The notes below the pieces were generated by a model that was not told the DNA's origin, searched no databases, and was given only the letters and a program-made list of their open reading frames with translations. From the NCBI GenBank assembly GCA_964035545.1, contig OZ037766.1, forward strand, positions 14,497,222 to 14,561,221: DNA of 64,000 nucleotides, read 5' to 3'. The stretch comes from Bugula neritina. Its lineage: Eukaryota; Bryozoa; Gymnolaemata; Cheilostomatida; Bugulidae. Of this stretch, positions 40,201 through 52,136 are shown piece by piece (within the stretch, counting starts at the first letter, position 1; each line of letters starts with the position of its first letter). The translations under genes were made by a program, and so were the position numbers.

Positions 40201-42681
40201 AAAAATTTACATGCAGTCATCTATGTAATATTTGCCGTAATATAGTATTTACATATATATTTTATGTGTGCATATAGAAGTGTTGTTGCAGTGTTTTTGT
40301 ACTTTCCATCTCACTCTTAGATTTAAAGCTATCTGCCAAAGGAGTAAAAACGGCTACAGCAGACGTAGTTGCTTCCTCCAATTTTGGTGAAGAAAGAATC
40401 AATGAAGCAGGTTGGTTACAGCCGAAGTGCTATTTAATATACCATGGAATCTAGAATTACTGTGGAGTCTTATAATCTTGATAATGTTATAATAATAGTA
40501 ATAGCATGCTTGCTGCTGGTTGATTGTTAATTTATGGACTGTTATCATATTACTGCAGTTATCTGTATTGGAGACATCAATATTTTAGATTTGATGAATT
40601 TCAATGATTTATCTCTGACACAGACTAAAAGAGTGGAGATGAATACTCAGGTATATTTTATCAGATATTTTTGTACAAATATAAACTCAAAACGTTTGCT
40701 TTTTTATTTCTGCTGACTCGAAGATTGTTTTACAATTTCCATCGATTCTCTAATCATCACTGGATTTATGTACAGCTTTGTACTGTCATACACTATGCCA
40801 TGTGTAACTACCTTCATAATGACAAGTTCCATTTGTATTACTATTTTTCAACTTTGGCCATATCAATTTGCCAATTAGAATGAATCCACACCATTTTACT
40901 AAGTTTTTCAAAATATATTATAGGTTCATATTCTTGAACTTGAGTCAAAACTAGTCAAAGAAAGGAAGAAGTTAGCTGAGATCAGAAAGAGGCATTACCA
41001 GCTAGCTGGGGAAAGTGAAGGCTGGGAGGTAATGTAATACATTAACTCATACAGTGTACTGCATTGCTCATTTCTTATCTGCCTCTGAGATGTCTACATA
41101 GTAACATCCTATGCAGTAATAAGTAAGACGGAAAACAACTTGACATTTGTTAGTTGTGTATAAGATATAGAATTTTACTAAGTATTGTGGGATCTATATT
41201 GCTCAGTTGACAAAAGTTGACTTGGTTGCCCTTTTTCCTGCTATATAATTTGAGCTGCAACAATATTATTTTACTAAATGTGATTTATTTATGGCAAGAT
41301 TACAAGTTATCAAATATAATCATCATACTTTATCCTGAAAAAGCAACTATCAGTGATTAGCACTCATTCACACTTACTACTCAAAAAGTTTGTTATATAT
41401 GTCTCAACATATTGTTTACACCTAAACAGATTGGAGAAGATGAAAATCTTGTTGAAACTTATGAGTTTACTGAGAATATGGAGGTATATTGTGTATGTAG
41501 ATGTATAAGGGCATGGTGTTCGGTTCAGAGATTTGTCAAAAATTATGTTGTCATCTTTAATTTAATTTTATAGAAAGTTGCCATTTTGCCAGCTTTTACC
41601 ATTGTTGTTGCAAGTTAATAGTGAAGCATTTAAAAAGCTACCAATTAGGCAGAGTTTATCACATTGCATATTTCCTGCTTATTTGCATGCTGATTAAAAG
41701 AACGACAAAAAAACCTGTACTAACAAAATTATTTATGAAGATAGCATAAACTTTTCCCCTGGGTACCGAATCAAGCTGTATGAGATTTTCTAGAATCTAG
41801 AGCATGTGTTTTTTATTTTGGGATAAAGCATTAGCAAAGCTAGTTGAATAGTTTCCATTGCCAGCATCTAGTAAGAATCCTGCATTTGAATCCTAATAAA
41901 TGTTATGAATGAGTTTTATCTACATATATGTAAATATATTCTTGAGTTACAGAAAGCTATAGACAGTGATTCTGAGAAAGTAAGCATGATTGAAAAATTG
42001 TGTGGTGTACTAGTTACTAGCATAGCTGATACTAACATTGACTATGTAAGCAGGGACAGTACTTGTTCTTGTGTAAACTTTCTTACGTGTTTTTCTTGAG
42101 GGATTATTTAGGACTTTAGGTCTTAGGAGGTGTTGGAGTTGCATCATCAATGTTTGCTATGCCTGTCTGGAATATACTAGCCACTTGGGATTGTAGTTTT
42201 TAGTGGCGGTTGTTGGGCAATTTATTTTGGCTTATAAAATGGCTTAAACACAAATTAACTGTTGGAATTCTTTCTTACTGTATCAACCTATTTTGTGTAT
42301 CTCATTATAAAATAATGCTTCTATGTTTAAAAATGTAGATTGTCATTATTTAGACATCTACTCACAAATAACATAGAAAACTTCCACTGATTGATTTAGA
42401 ATAGTGTTTCTAGCATTTGGACCCGAAGTTTAAGATTCATAGTCTGATTTATATACACGGCAATAATTAAATGTTGATATGTCTTATATACTATAGCAGA
42501 AATACTACTATTATGTTTGTTATAATAATTATTTTTACAAAATTATCAATTGTTATAGTAATTATTGTTACAATTATTATGATATATATACACAAACATA
42601 TAAGCTATATCTGTTTGGCAAATTTAGGCTATTTAAAGGTGATTAATTTATTGTTATTTTTTGTAGATAAATGGTGATTGA
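25289..42681 (+). CDS. HIP1R: Huntingtin-interacting protein 1 / HIP1-related protein (clathrin-actin adaptor)
   Basis: An endocytic adaptor that binds phosphoinositides, clathrin light chain and F-actin. Exons: 25289-25351, 26437-26500, 26733-26932, 27470-27550, 27679-27755, 29091-29293, 30196-30311, 30878-31015, 31722-31850, 32291-32504, 32691-32779, 32959-33027, 33534-33671, 35246-35467, 35746-35832, 36273-36399, 36748-36837, 37481-37663, 37868-37933, 38172-38374, 38780-38932, 39380-39480, 39736-39875, 40321-40410, 40589-40650, 40924-41028, 41430-41483, 41953-41979 and 42667-42681. All phases agree, giving about 1101 residues (human about 1040-1070). The ANTH domain spans roughly residues 20-265 (STHHEQGSSTFWSTVCKLPL; LCWKFCHVLHKVIREGHNN). 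A coiled coil spans about 320-650, with the light-chain-binding element HVTLLRNNAAIKKQ near 454-466. The THATCH/I-LWEQ actin-binding domain is at about 850-1070 (NHRWTEGLVSAAKAVGWGAS; EIAASTAQLVVSSQVKADK). Exon 3's start was chosen to keep ANTH length. The last two micro-exons are inferred from splice sites only. The start of the 35246 exon uses a weak acceptor. Confidence 0.95.
25385..25960. repeat. Degenerate simple-sequence island in HIP1R intron 1
   Basis: Begins about 35 bp after exon 1. It shows words such as AGTGTAAGTGTAACGC and ACTAACACTAACAGCAACAG, then AT-only ATTAATATTAATATTAA. C and G alternate at fixed positions, as in the other islands. Confidence 0.7.
30340..30450. repeat. TA/CA dinucleotide-rich stretch in a HIP1R intron
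   Basis: Loose repeats of ACATATA, GTATATAT and TACACAC with no constant unit, lying just after the exon that ends at 30311. It has no coding content. Confidence 0.6.
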
Positions 42682-44419
42682 GAAAAGAGCTGAAGAAAAT
42701 ACAGTTAACTTGTTATATACTATTTTTGTTCATTATACGTACCACAGAGCATCGCAGTATGGAAATCTTCTATAAAATTAGTCTTGTTGATTCCTGAATC
42801 ATTGTTACAGCTGAGTTTGTGTTTAGCCTTATTTTCGCGTCTGCATTTGAAATTGTCTATTTTTAGACCCCTTTTTGGTATATTGCTGAAACTAGACAGC
42901 TATTGTAATTGTCATTTCAAGTTTATGTATTAGCTGGTTATGTTTTGATGCGCCTAAATAGTAAATAAAATAATGCATGCCTATGATAGCAAATTGATCT
43001 TATTATTGTGTTATTTGTCTTTGAGCTTTCAGCGCCATATGATAATGTGTACTTAAAATGGTGACATGTTTAAATTTAATTCTCTTTTTGTATAAGAATA
43101 TATGTATTTATTATTTGCAAATTTTGTTATCTATTTTCATTTAAAGAATGTACAACAAAAATTTTTAAGAAACTGGCATTTAATATATTAACGATAATAA
43201 AGTATTTTATATCAAGTTGTTTGTTGTTTTTATTCTAACGTACAAAAATGATGTAAATGAAAAAGATAAATGTTATTGACGAGACCCAATGTACAATAGC
43301 ACAAGCCAACAATGGTTGAAAATTAATAATTGTGAATGCAGTCTTGTTTACATTTAGCTGTTTAGGAGTCCAGTTGAGTTTATTTATAAAAAATTACCAG
43401 CATGGATTGAATTTGGCAGCTTATTTTGCACCAGTGGACATTAGAAACAACTCTCTGATGAAGCTGCTGCAATTGTTGAAGTGCACAGAGTTTAGGAAAA
43501 TTGCTATGCGAAAAATGTGATGATTGAAAATTATAGGAAAGTTGTGTATTTACAGCCGCCCTACATTTACTTTAGAATGTATTTCTGAAAGTTACAAAAT
43601 GAAATTTTGCATAGATTTTTAGCAAGATTATTTACAAGTACTTTTTTTTTAAATTCCTCATTTTGGCTTCAACTTTAAATTTGAAGTAGTTTGAATACCA
43701 TCTCTAAACATGATCTCTTTTGTTCTTCAGATTGATTAGCCCAGCACTATAAACCTAGTATTTTATGTTTCCACGAATGACTTGCTGGAAATGCTACTAG
43801 TGGACTTGTTTGTTGTATATATCTTAATATTTTGTTTTAAAAAAAAACTTTCATGCAGAATTCATATTTTTCTGGGCACATACTCTGGAGTTCTAGTCTA
43901 CTTTAGATAAATTCATTTATTATTTGTTATTTCAAACACTTTTGTATTGAAATAACATAATTGTGGCTTATGACACATTTCATTATCAAAAATAGTGAGA
44001 TTCTATTGTGGTGTTGAATATATATGTTCTTATAGTATAGCTGTGGACAATTTAGCAGCTATCTATATAAATTGTAGATATTTTCATACACTTTTAATGA
44101 ACAAATTTATTCCTACAGCCTTTATTAGTCATAGAAAGCATTGAGGTGACATGTTAAGTTCTCTAAGTTGCTATAAAGGAAGTCATGATAAAGTGGTTAT
44201 TGTAAGGATTAAAGAAAGCAAGGTGTACTCTCTGGTTTAACACATACTGTTTGCTACATCTGCATATTTTATTATGAGTAGAACGTTGCTCAAAGTTACA
44301 AACTGCTATATTTTAAGATCTCAGCAAAATATAAGGAAATGTTATAAAAGTTAAGATTTCAACACTCTCACATTAATAATTTAGTAAAATTTGCTATTGA
44401 AACAATTCTGTACTTCTAG
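42682..44419. other. HIP1R 3' flank and HIP1R-NDUFS8 convergent gap
   Basis: AATAAA-type signals for HIP1R lie near 42963 and 43197. On the other strand TTTATT near 44268 could serve NDUFS8. The frame at 43332-43520 has no support. No repeat island is present, unlike the spaces next to gene 5' ends. Confidence 0.45.
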
Positions 44420-46275
<1,856 letters not shown>

Positions 46276-46369
46276 GGCAAGAGTATCAGTTAATGATAAT
46301 TCTTATGAGGGAAAGGTATAATCTCCATAACACAGCTGACAACAAAATTACTCTAACTCCCATTGATTA

Positions 46370-46600
46370 AAGTTAAAGTTAATATTAATCTGAATCATTA
46401 TTCTAATGCTAATATTCTACATGTGGATTGTATTATTATTAGTATTACTACTAGTATTAGTCTATTACTATTAGCATTACTATAATAATAATATTAATAA
46501 TAATATACTTATATTTATACTGATAGCCAGAATATTAGTATTATTAATATTTATTGAATTGTGACTACCACCATAATAATAATTGTGACTATATGATCAG
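46370..46600. repeat. Degenerate (TAN)n island upstream of NDUFS8
   Basis: Words such as TATTACTACTAGTATTAGTC and AATAATAATATTAATAATAA. It starts about 95 bp upstream of the NDUFS8 start codon on the minus strand. Short, but of the same (NTA)n type as the large island before NDUFA6. Confidence 0.65.
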
Positions 46601-46815
46601 TGGATTAAAGGGCAGAAGAGGAGTAACAGAGGCCAATGAGACACTCCCAACTACAACAACTGGATGCTCCACGAAAGAATTATCAAGTAAAAGTGCTGCA
46701 CAAGATATTCTCGAAAGAGGAATCACATCCTGCTCTCAGCGCATCTTATGATGAAATTATGAATCAGCCTCCGACCTCAGTCCAGACAAGAGCTACCACC
46801 AGAAATAAACCACAT
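46601..46815 (+). mobile_element. LINE ORF2 C-terminal remnant, left half, interrupted by the TIR element
   Basis: The frame around 46636-46815 reads LQQLDAPRKNYQVKVLHKIF and, further on, TRATTRNKPHSL. This is the layout seen near the C-terminus of CR1/Jockey-type reverse transcriptase proteins (L..L..RR......L.K, then R.TR....HSL). Immediately after the TIR element, at 50383-50440, a frame continues with FHKWQLFPQQFSPK, which resembles the following block of the same region. The copy is old and frameshifted. Confidence 0.5.
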
Positions 46816-46816
46816 A

Positions 46817-46962
46817 GTCTGGCAGAACTGGGGGTTAGGTTCGCAATCTCGGATAAAGTTTTTTTCTCTTTTGATTATTTATCTTGAGGGTTCAGGTAAC
46901 TGTTTTCAGGTGGGTGTGGACCTGCCACCCTTGAGCATTTCGAGAAATCCAAGATGGCCGCC
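46817..46962 (+). repeat. Left terminal inverted repeat
   Basis: Starts at GTCTGGCAG after the flanking TA and ends at AAGATGGCCGCC. It pairs with 50227-50382 over its whole length, with scattered substitutions and a gap near the tip. Confidence 0.85.
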
Positions 46963-48175
46963 AATTATGAAAAAATCGTAATCTAGTAGGCATAAAGTCT
47001 ATATTATGTTGCAAAAACAAAATTTTTTTGATGATTCAAATAGATGTGCATTTTTGGAATGAATAAAACCAAAGTAAAGAGCCAAGAGACATGTTGCTCA
47101 GTGCAAAAATCGAAATTGCTTCAATAAAACATCACATATGGTGCAGAGATATGATACAAGGTTTTTGAATAATTGTTTGGACAGATATATAAAGAAAAAC
47201 ATTGCTTATTGCCAGAGAAAAAAAAGTGAAAAAGATAGAGGCATATTGCTCAACTAAAATTAAAATGGAACATATATATAATCAAATAGATGTGACAAAC
47301 TTTCGCTCATGTTCATATTAAACACCTTTTTCATTTTTTTCTATCATTAGCACTTGTTAGACATGTTAGTTCATTGCAGCACACTCCTGTTACTGCTTCA
47401 CAAGAACAGAATTCTGTGCATGGGATAGATGTACTAGAACAGCCATATCTGTTTTGCATGATTGTTAGCTTCCACAGGAGCATTTAATGAATTTAGGCCA
47501 TTTTATTTTATTTAGCACACATCAACAGATTATGATCAAAAATTTTTAAGTTCACTTAAAATTCATGAAAACTTACTATTATAAAGTAATGGAATTTGCT
47601 GATTCTAACTATGCATAGCAAAAACACTGGGAAGAGGTCCTGCAACATTTAAGCGCAGCGTCATGTCATAGGAGCTAAATATATATTTGTGAACCATCAT
47701 GGTTCATATAATATATCTCAATGTACTAATAAATTAGGAAAAAGCTTAGAAAATCATGCATAATTGAAAAAGCCTTGAATATTCAGTTTTACTTGCTAAA
47801 ATTTCATTAGTTTGGTGCTAAAATCTATATACAAGAGTAGCTAAATTGTAAAAAATCGCCAATGTTCTAGTGGGTTTAATGCCGCAGTTTCATATGGCTA
47901 TCTGGAGGTGTGCTCTGGTGACATTGTCCAATAGCTTCATCTGTAGCAGGCAAAGTACATAAGCTAAAAGCACATAGCAAATAGCATTGCTGACCTTGGT
48001 TTTCTAAGCCTTTAGTTTTATAGATGTCATGGAGGAACACTTTGCATAAGCGTAGCAACATAGCATAAATCTGGTAGCTTGTACGAATAGTCATCCTGAA
48101 AAAAGCCCTAGTGTCACCAAATCACACTTTCTTTCTACCAAGACATTTAGTATGACTCCCTTTCTAATATTTTAC
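46963..48175. other. Interior of the TIR element, left part
   Basis: AT-rich, with no gene recognised. The minus-strand frame at 47876-48094 is short and unsupported. Confidence 0.4.
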
Positions 48176-48330
48176 ATTGTTGCCACTACATCACACCCTG
48201 AGAGGCCATGGGACGGCAGCAAATTGTCCATTATAGGAATTTGTCTTGGACTTTCTCACCTAGTACGCTGTGGTCTAAGATGGGTTGCGATTTTGCAGGG
48301 CACCAAGTGCTATCAGAGAGTGTCATCTGA
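48176..48330 (-). pseudogene. Fragment of HAFSGCDT-type uncharacterised mobile gene, 3' part
   Basis: On the minus strand a short frame contains NLLPSHGLSGCDVVATM. This resembles the H-A-(F/L)-(T/S)-G-C-D-T block of a large uncharacterised family, abundant and apparently mobile in fish and marine invertebrate genomes. It lies downstream, in gene order, of the fragment at 48896-49200, which is the order I recall for that family. It is broken by frameshifts and stops. The family assignment is from memory. Confidence 0.45.
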
Positions 48331-48861
48331 TTCTGTCGTCAACATCTTCATCTGAAAGGCCACATTTCAGTATGACATCCTTCACTGTATTCATTAACCT
48401 TTTCTTTGGCCTCCCTCTCTTTCTCTGTATCTTCATCTCAGCCACCATTATAATATCTTCATCCCTATCTCTTCGGCGCACATGTCCATACCATTGAAAA
48501 GGTCTTCTCCTCATGCCTATTGCGATGGCTTTTATTTTGGCCTCCTCCTTATATTATCATTTGTTATATAGTCTTCCTACTCTATATTGTAAATGTGACA
48601 AAGCATCCTCATCTTAGTTGCACTTATCTTGTTCTCTTGTCTTTGAGTCAGTGGCCATGTCTGATATCCATACATCAGTGTAGTTTTTGATGCCATCTTG
48701 TATAACAAAACCTCCAGCTTGGTGGACATTTTCTTAACTTCTTGTGCACCCTTTTTTGAGTGGGTCATTGCAGAGTTCAATCTTTCTTTCAACAGACTCC
48801 CTGTCCTTTGAATCAAATTGGACTCTTGATTGCATCTCATCCTTATGAGTAGTGGAAGCAT
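48320..48861 (-). mobile_element. LINE reverse transcriptase C-terminal fragment inside the TIR element
   Basis: Two minus-strand frames, offset by a frameshift, carry the hallmark end of a non-LTR ORF2. First comes LMYGYQTWPLTQRQENKIS followed by ATKMRMLCHIYNI; then RPFQWYGHVRRRDRDE and KRGRPKKRLMNTVKDVIL. The pattern YG..TWPL...E..I...MRML...WYGHV.RR...RGRPKKRW is typical of R4/RTE/Nimb-like elements. There is no upstream catalytic domain, so the copy is 5'-truncated and dead. Confidence 0.85.
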
Positions 48862-48895
48862 TTATTTCAGACTCACCTCTGATGTCACTGAGACC

Positions 48896-49213
48896 TTACT
48901 GTATCTTATTGCATGCAGAAGTGGGAGTTTCAGGTTTAGTGGTGATGCCAATGATTCCCCCTTTGCTGTGACCAAATCTCACGAAGGTCACCTCCATGGT
49001 AATGTCTGACCAAATGCCGTCGAGCTGGCTGCGTCTATGATGCATTGTGTGGTTACCAGCCGCGAATTCAATCCTTACATTTTGTGGTATGGCCTTCATG
49101 CTACACAGATATAAGTACATTTCCTTTTCCATTGCTAGTTGTAAGGCCCAGTCTCCTTTTCTACCAGCCATGATGTGGGTGTTGATGGAAAAAATTGGTC
49201 TAATAAAGCACAT
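48896..49213 (-). pseudogene. Fragment of HAFSGCDT-type uncharacterised mobile gene, 5' part
   Basis: The minus-strand frame holds HIMAGRKGDWALQLAMEKEM and later MHHRRSQLDGIWSDITMEV followed by VRFGHSKGGIIGI. These match the pattern I recall from an uncharacterised metazoan family (RxGDWxLHL...; RRSDxxWxGxWSDMxIEQVLMRSxKxxGGL). The middle of the gene is replaced by the LINE fragment. No domain function is claimed. Confidence 0.55.
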
Positions 49214-50226
49214 GACCCACGGTTTTTGCTGTTCTTCAGCTCTCTGAAATCTTAGTCAACATCTTGTCAAGGTCCTCCATGCTAGTGATTACACTTTTAT
49301 CAAAGACTGACTTCAACAGCTCTCCCACCAATATTCTCAGGCCCCGTACATTCTGGGGAAACTTTTTTCATATAGCATTTTGAGGAAACTACCAAAAGTA
49401 GAATTAACTACTTTTACCAAATCAGTTTCAATCATTAATGTTCCAGTGCACCCAACATAGGTCATTAAAAGGGAGAAATTAATAGTAAACGTTTATGAAA
49501 GGGGATTGGTATGAAAAAGGTAGGGAACCACTGTTCCAATGAATGTATTACTTCCCCCAGCATAAAATAGATTCTCATTCATAAAAAACTGTTTACAAAT
49601 GTTTTTAAAGAAAAGTCAAATGTGCTGATTATAAAAGTAGTTTTCGAAAGCAAAAAGTCAATATAAAGATAAACGATGTGTCCATAATAAAGCAATTAAA
49701 CTATTTTAAGAAGCCATGGTATTGTGTTATCAAAGTTGTTCACCTTTTTTTCTAACTTTAAAAAACATAGCTAAAACTTTAAAACAGAAAATAACTATTA
49801 AATTGGCAGCTCAAAAAATTTTTTGATAGGCATGCTAGTTTGAAATACATTGCTATTTAGCTCATATGACAATGACGTTGCATTTCAATTTTGCAGAACC
49901 CCTTTCAGCTTTATTTGTTGGACATATTTTTAATCAGCATATAGTATCACCCCATATAGTAAATTTTCATGAATTTAAAACAAACTGATATGCAGAGATG
50001 CAAGGAAATTATAAACACGGCAAGGCTAAGTTAAACTTAAAAAAGTGAATGATTAAGGCTTAGCTTAGTTACCCTTGGGTATCATTTGCCTATTACTAAA
50101 TAAAACACATGATAAAGGTACATGCATCTTTATTATATCAATTTCTAAAGATTTCAAAGCATTGAAGCCTTAAATTTAGCCTCAGTGGGTAGATACGTTT
50201 GAATTATAAAGATTCGTCTGGTGCCT
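49214..50226. other. Interior of the TIR element, right part
   Basis: AT-rich non-coding sequence with no recognised content. Confidence 0.4.
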
Positions 50227-50382
50227 GGCGGCCATCTTGAATTTCTCGAAATGCTCAAGGGTGAGAAGTCCACACCCACCTGGAAACATTTACCTAGACC
50301 CTATATTTGAATAATCAGAAGAGAAAAAAACTTTATCCGGGGTTGCGAACCTAAGTCAAAAATTGGTGTTTTTCTGCCAGAC
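50227..50382 (-). repeat. Right terminal inverted repeat
   Basis: The reverse complement starts GTCTGGCAG and ends near GATGGCCGCC. It mirrors the left end and is followed by TA. Confidence 0.85.
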
Positions 50383-50510
50383 TAACAGTCTATTTCCACA
50401 AATGGCAACTGTTTCCACAACAGTTTTCTCCCAAAATTAGAGCACGCCCCTTGCGCCTCCTACGGGTCGAGCGTAATGACACAGTTGATGCAAACTCTCA
50501 GTATAGCTAA
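50383..50510 (+). mobile_element. LINE ORF2 C-terminal remnant, right half
   Basis: Continues the interrupted element at 46601-46815. FHKWQLFPQQFSPK resembles the block before the WN-LP motif of CR1/Jockey-type proteins. The evidence is weak on its own and rests on its position directly opposite the left half. Confidence 0.35.
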
Positions 50511-50559
50511 GACTCGAGTACAATCTAAATTATAGCATTAGTTCTAGGCAAACACAATA

Positions 50560-51000
50560 ACATTAAGTTTAACTATAGTATTACTATTAGTCTACAAGCA
50601 CAAGTACGAGTATGAGTATCCCTACCACTGTTCTGTGTTGTCACAATAAGAAACAGAATCAGTATCACTATCACTATCAGTATGAGTATGACAATCAATA
50701 TCACAATGGCATACTGATACAGGCATAGTACTACTGATTACTGCTGTGACTATCACTATGAGTATGAGTATGAGTATGATTAGTATCAGTATGCGTATCA
50801 GTATGACTATCAGTATCAGTATGAATTTGAGTATCCTTACGAGACGAGTATCAGTATGAATAGTATGAGTATCACTATGACTATCAGTATGACTATGAGT
50901 ATGAGTATCACTATCATACTGACTATCAGTATGAGTATCACTGTCAGTATGAGTGTATCAGTATCAGTAGGATCAGTATGGCACTGGCATTTGAACTTGA
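50560..51000. repeat. Degenerate TAT(C/G)A(C/G) hexamer island
   Basis: A long run of six-base words such as TATCAC, TATGAG, TATCAG and TATGAC. The TAT and A positions are constant and the other two switch between C and G. Because the switch is C/G, the mixture reads much the same on both strands. There is no coding capacity. Confidence 0.92.
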
Positions 51001-51439
51001 TATATTTTAAATATAATTATGAGAGCTTTTGAACTATTTACATTATTAGCTTTTCAATCTATTATTTTTGGCATTAAAAATATAACAAAATAGATAACAT
51101 AATAATTATTTACCGTTGAATAGTTTTATAGACGCAACTAACTTTGCAGGCAAAGCCATTTTGGTAGGCTGCTCTCAATCTATCCGCAAACATAAAAGAG
51201 CCAATGTAAGTATCCGGTGTTGCTTTTTATTTTTCAGCGGGAATACAATCATCAGCGTGTAAAAACGCGAACAATTGAACTTTATTCAACCACCTATGAA
51301 TATAATATTAATTGTATTTTTATCTGCCTAAATTTGTTTCTTTTGTGATGAATATCAATTCTAAAATAGAATCGGATCAGTGTAGTGAATTAAGTGGTTG
51401 CGCTTTTCAGTTCATCACTAGCTTAGGATTGGAGCAGGT

Positions 51440-51870
51440 GTAAGTTAATCACATTGAGTTTGACTTTGAGTTTGACATTCACTTTGACTGAAACTAAAAG
51501 TAAAATTTTAAGTTTGACTTTAAGTTTAACTTTAAGCTTAAGTTAAACTTAAAGTTAATGTAAATGTTCAACTTTGAGTTTCAGTGTGAGTTCGTCTTTA
51601 AGCTTAACGTTATGAGTTTATCATTATTAACTTTATTATCTTCAACTTTAGGGTTTACTCATAACCATTATGATTATGATTATGAAAATCTCAATCTGAA
51701 TCGGCTATTAAATTTAATCAATAAATTTAATCATTATCATTATGATTTAGATTATTCATAATTCATTCTGATAGCAGTATCAGTATGATAGTGATAACCA
51801 TTAGACATTAGTTTTAAACTTTGAAGCTATAAAGTTTAACTTTATCATCATGATCACTCATATGATCACA
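51440..51870. repeat. Degenerate TTTGAG/TTTAAC island upstream of SNAPC5
   Basis: Words of the form TTTGAG, TTTGAC, TTTAAG and TTTAAC, followed by TCATTATGATTATGA-type words. It ends about 270 bp before the SNAPC5 start codon. The frame at 51564-51761 is repeat-derived. Confidence 0.85.
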
Positions 51871-52136
51871 ATGACAAGACGGTAAGCGGCTCGACAATGG
51901 CTGTTTTTAAGCTCATAGTTCTCCAAACAGGTCGATGTTTACCTGCAGGCTGCCGGCCCTTCCTCTAGTTATACATTCTCATTTTAGTTCTTTTAGAGTG
52001 TAAAACTTGTTGCTTCTCACTAAATTTGTTTTTCTTCCATTTGGTTTTATCAAGTTCAACATCCTTAAAGTTCGTAAGTTATATAATATTCAGAATTATC
52101 CTGGACTTCCACGTGCTCATATAAATCAAAAGCAAT

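Larger units (their letters stand above)
46817..50382. mobile_element. TA-flanked element with about 150-bp terminal inverted repeats
   Basis: The left end (46817-46962) and the right end (50227-50382) are inverted copies. Shared stretches include GTCTGGCAG at the tips, GGATAAAGTTTTTTTCTCTT, AGGTGGGTGTGGAC and CCCTTGAGCATTTCGAGAAA, ending in AAGATGGCCGCC. The right copy has about 10 bp more. A TA dinucleotide lies directly outside each tip, as expected for a TA target duplication (seen in Tc1/mariner-type and several MITE families). I found no intact transposase. The interior holds minus-strand fragments of a mobile-type gene (48176-48330 and 48896-49200) with a LINE fragment between them. 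The element is therefore dead or non-autonomous. Confidence 0.85.

Noticed and set aside
46554-46887. Two plus-strand frames as a host gene
   Set aside because: The readable part matches the end of a LINE protein and runs into the terminal inverted repeat.
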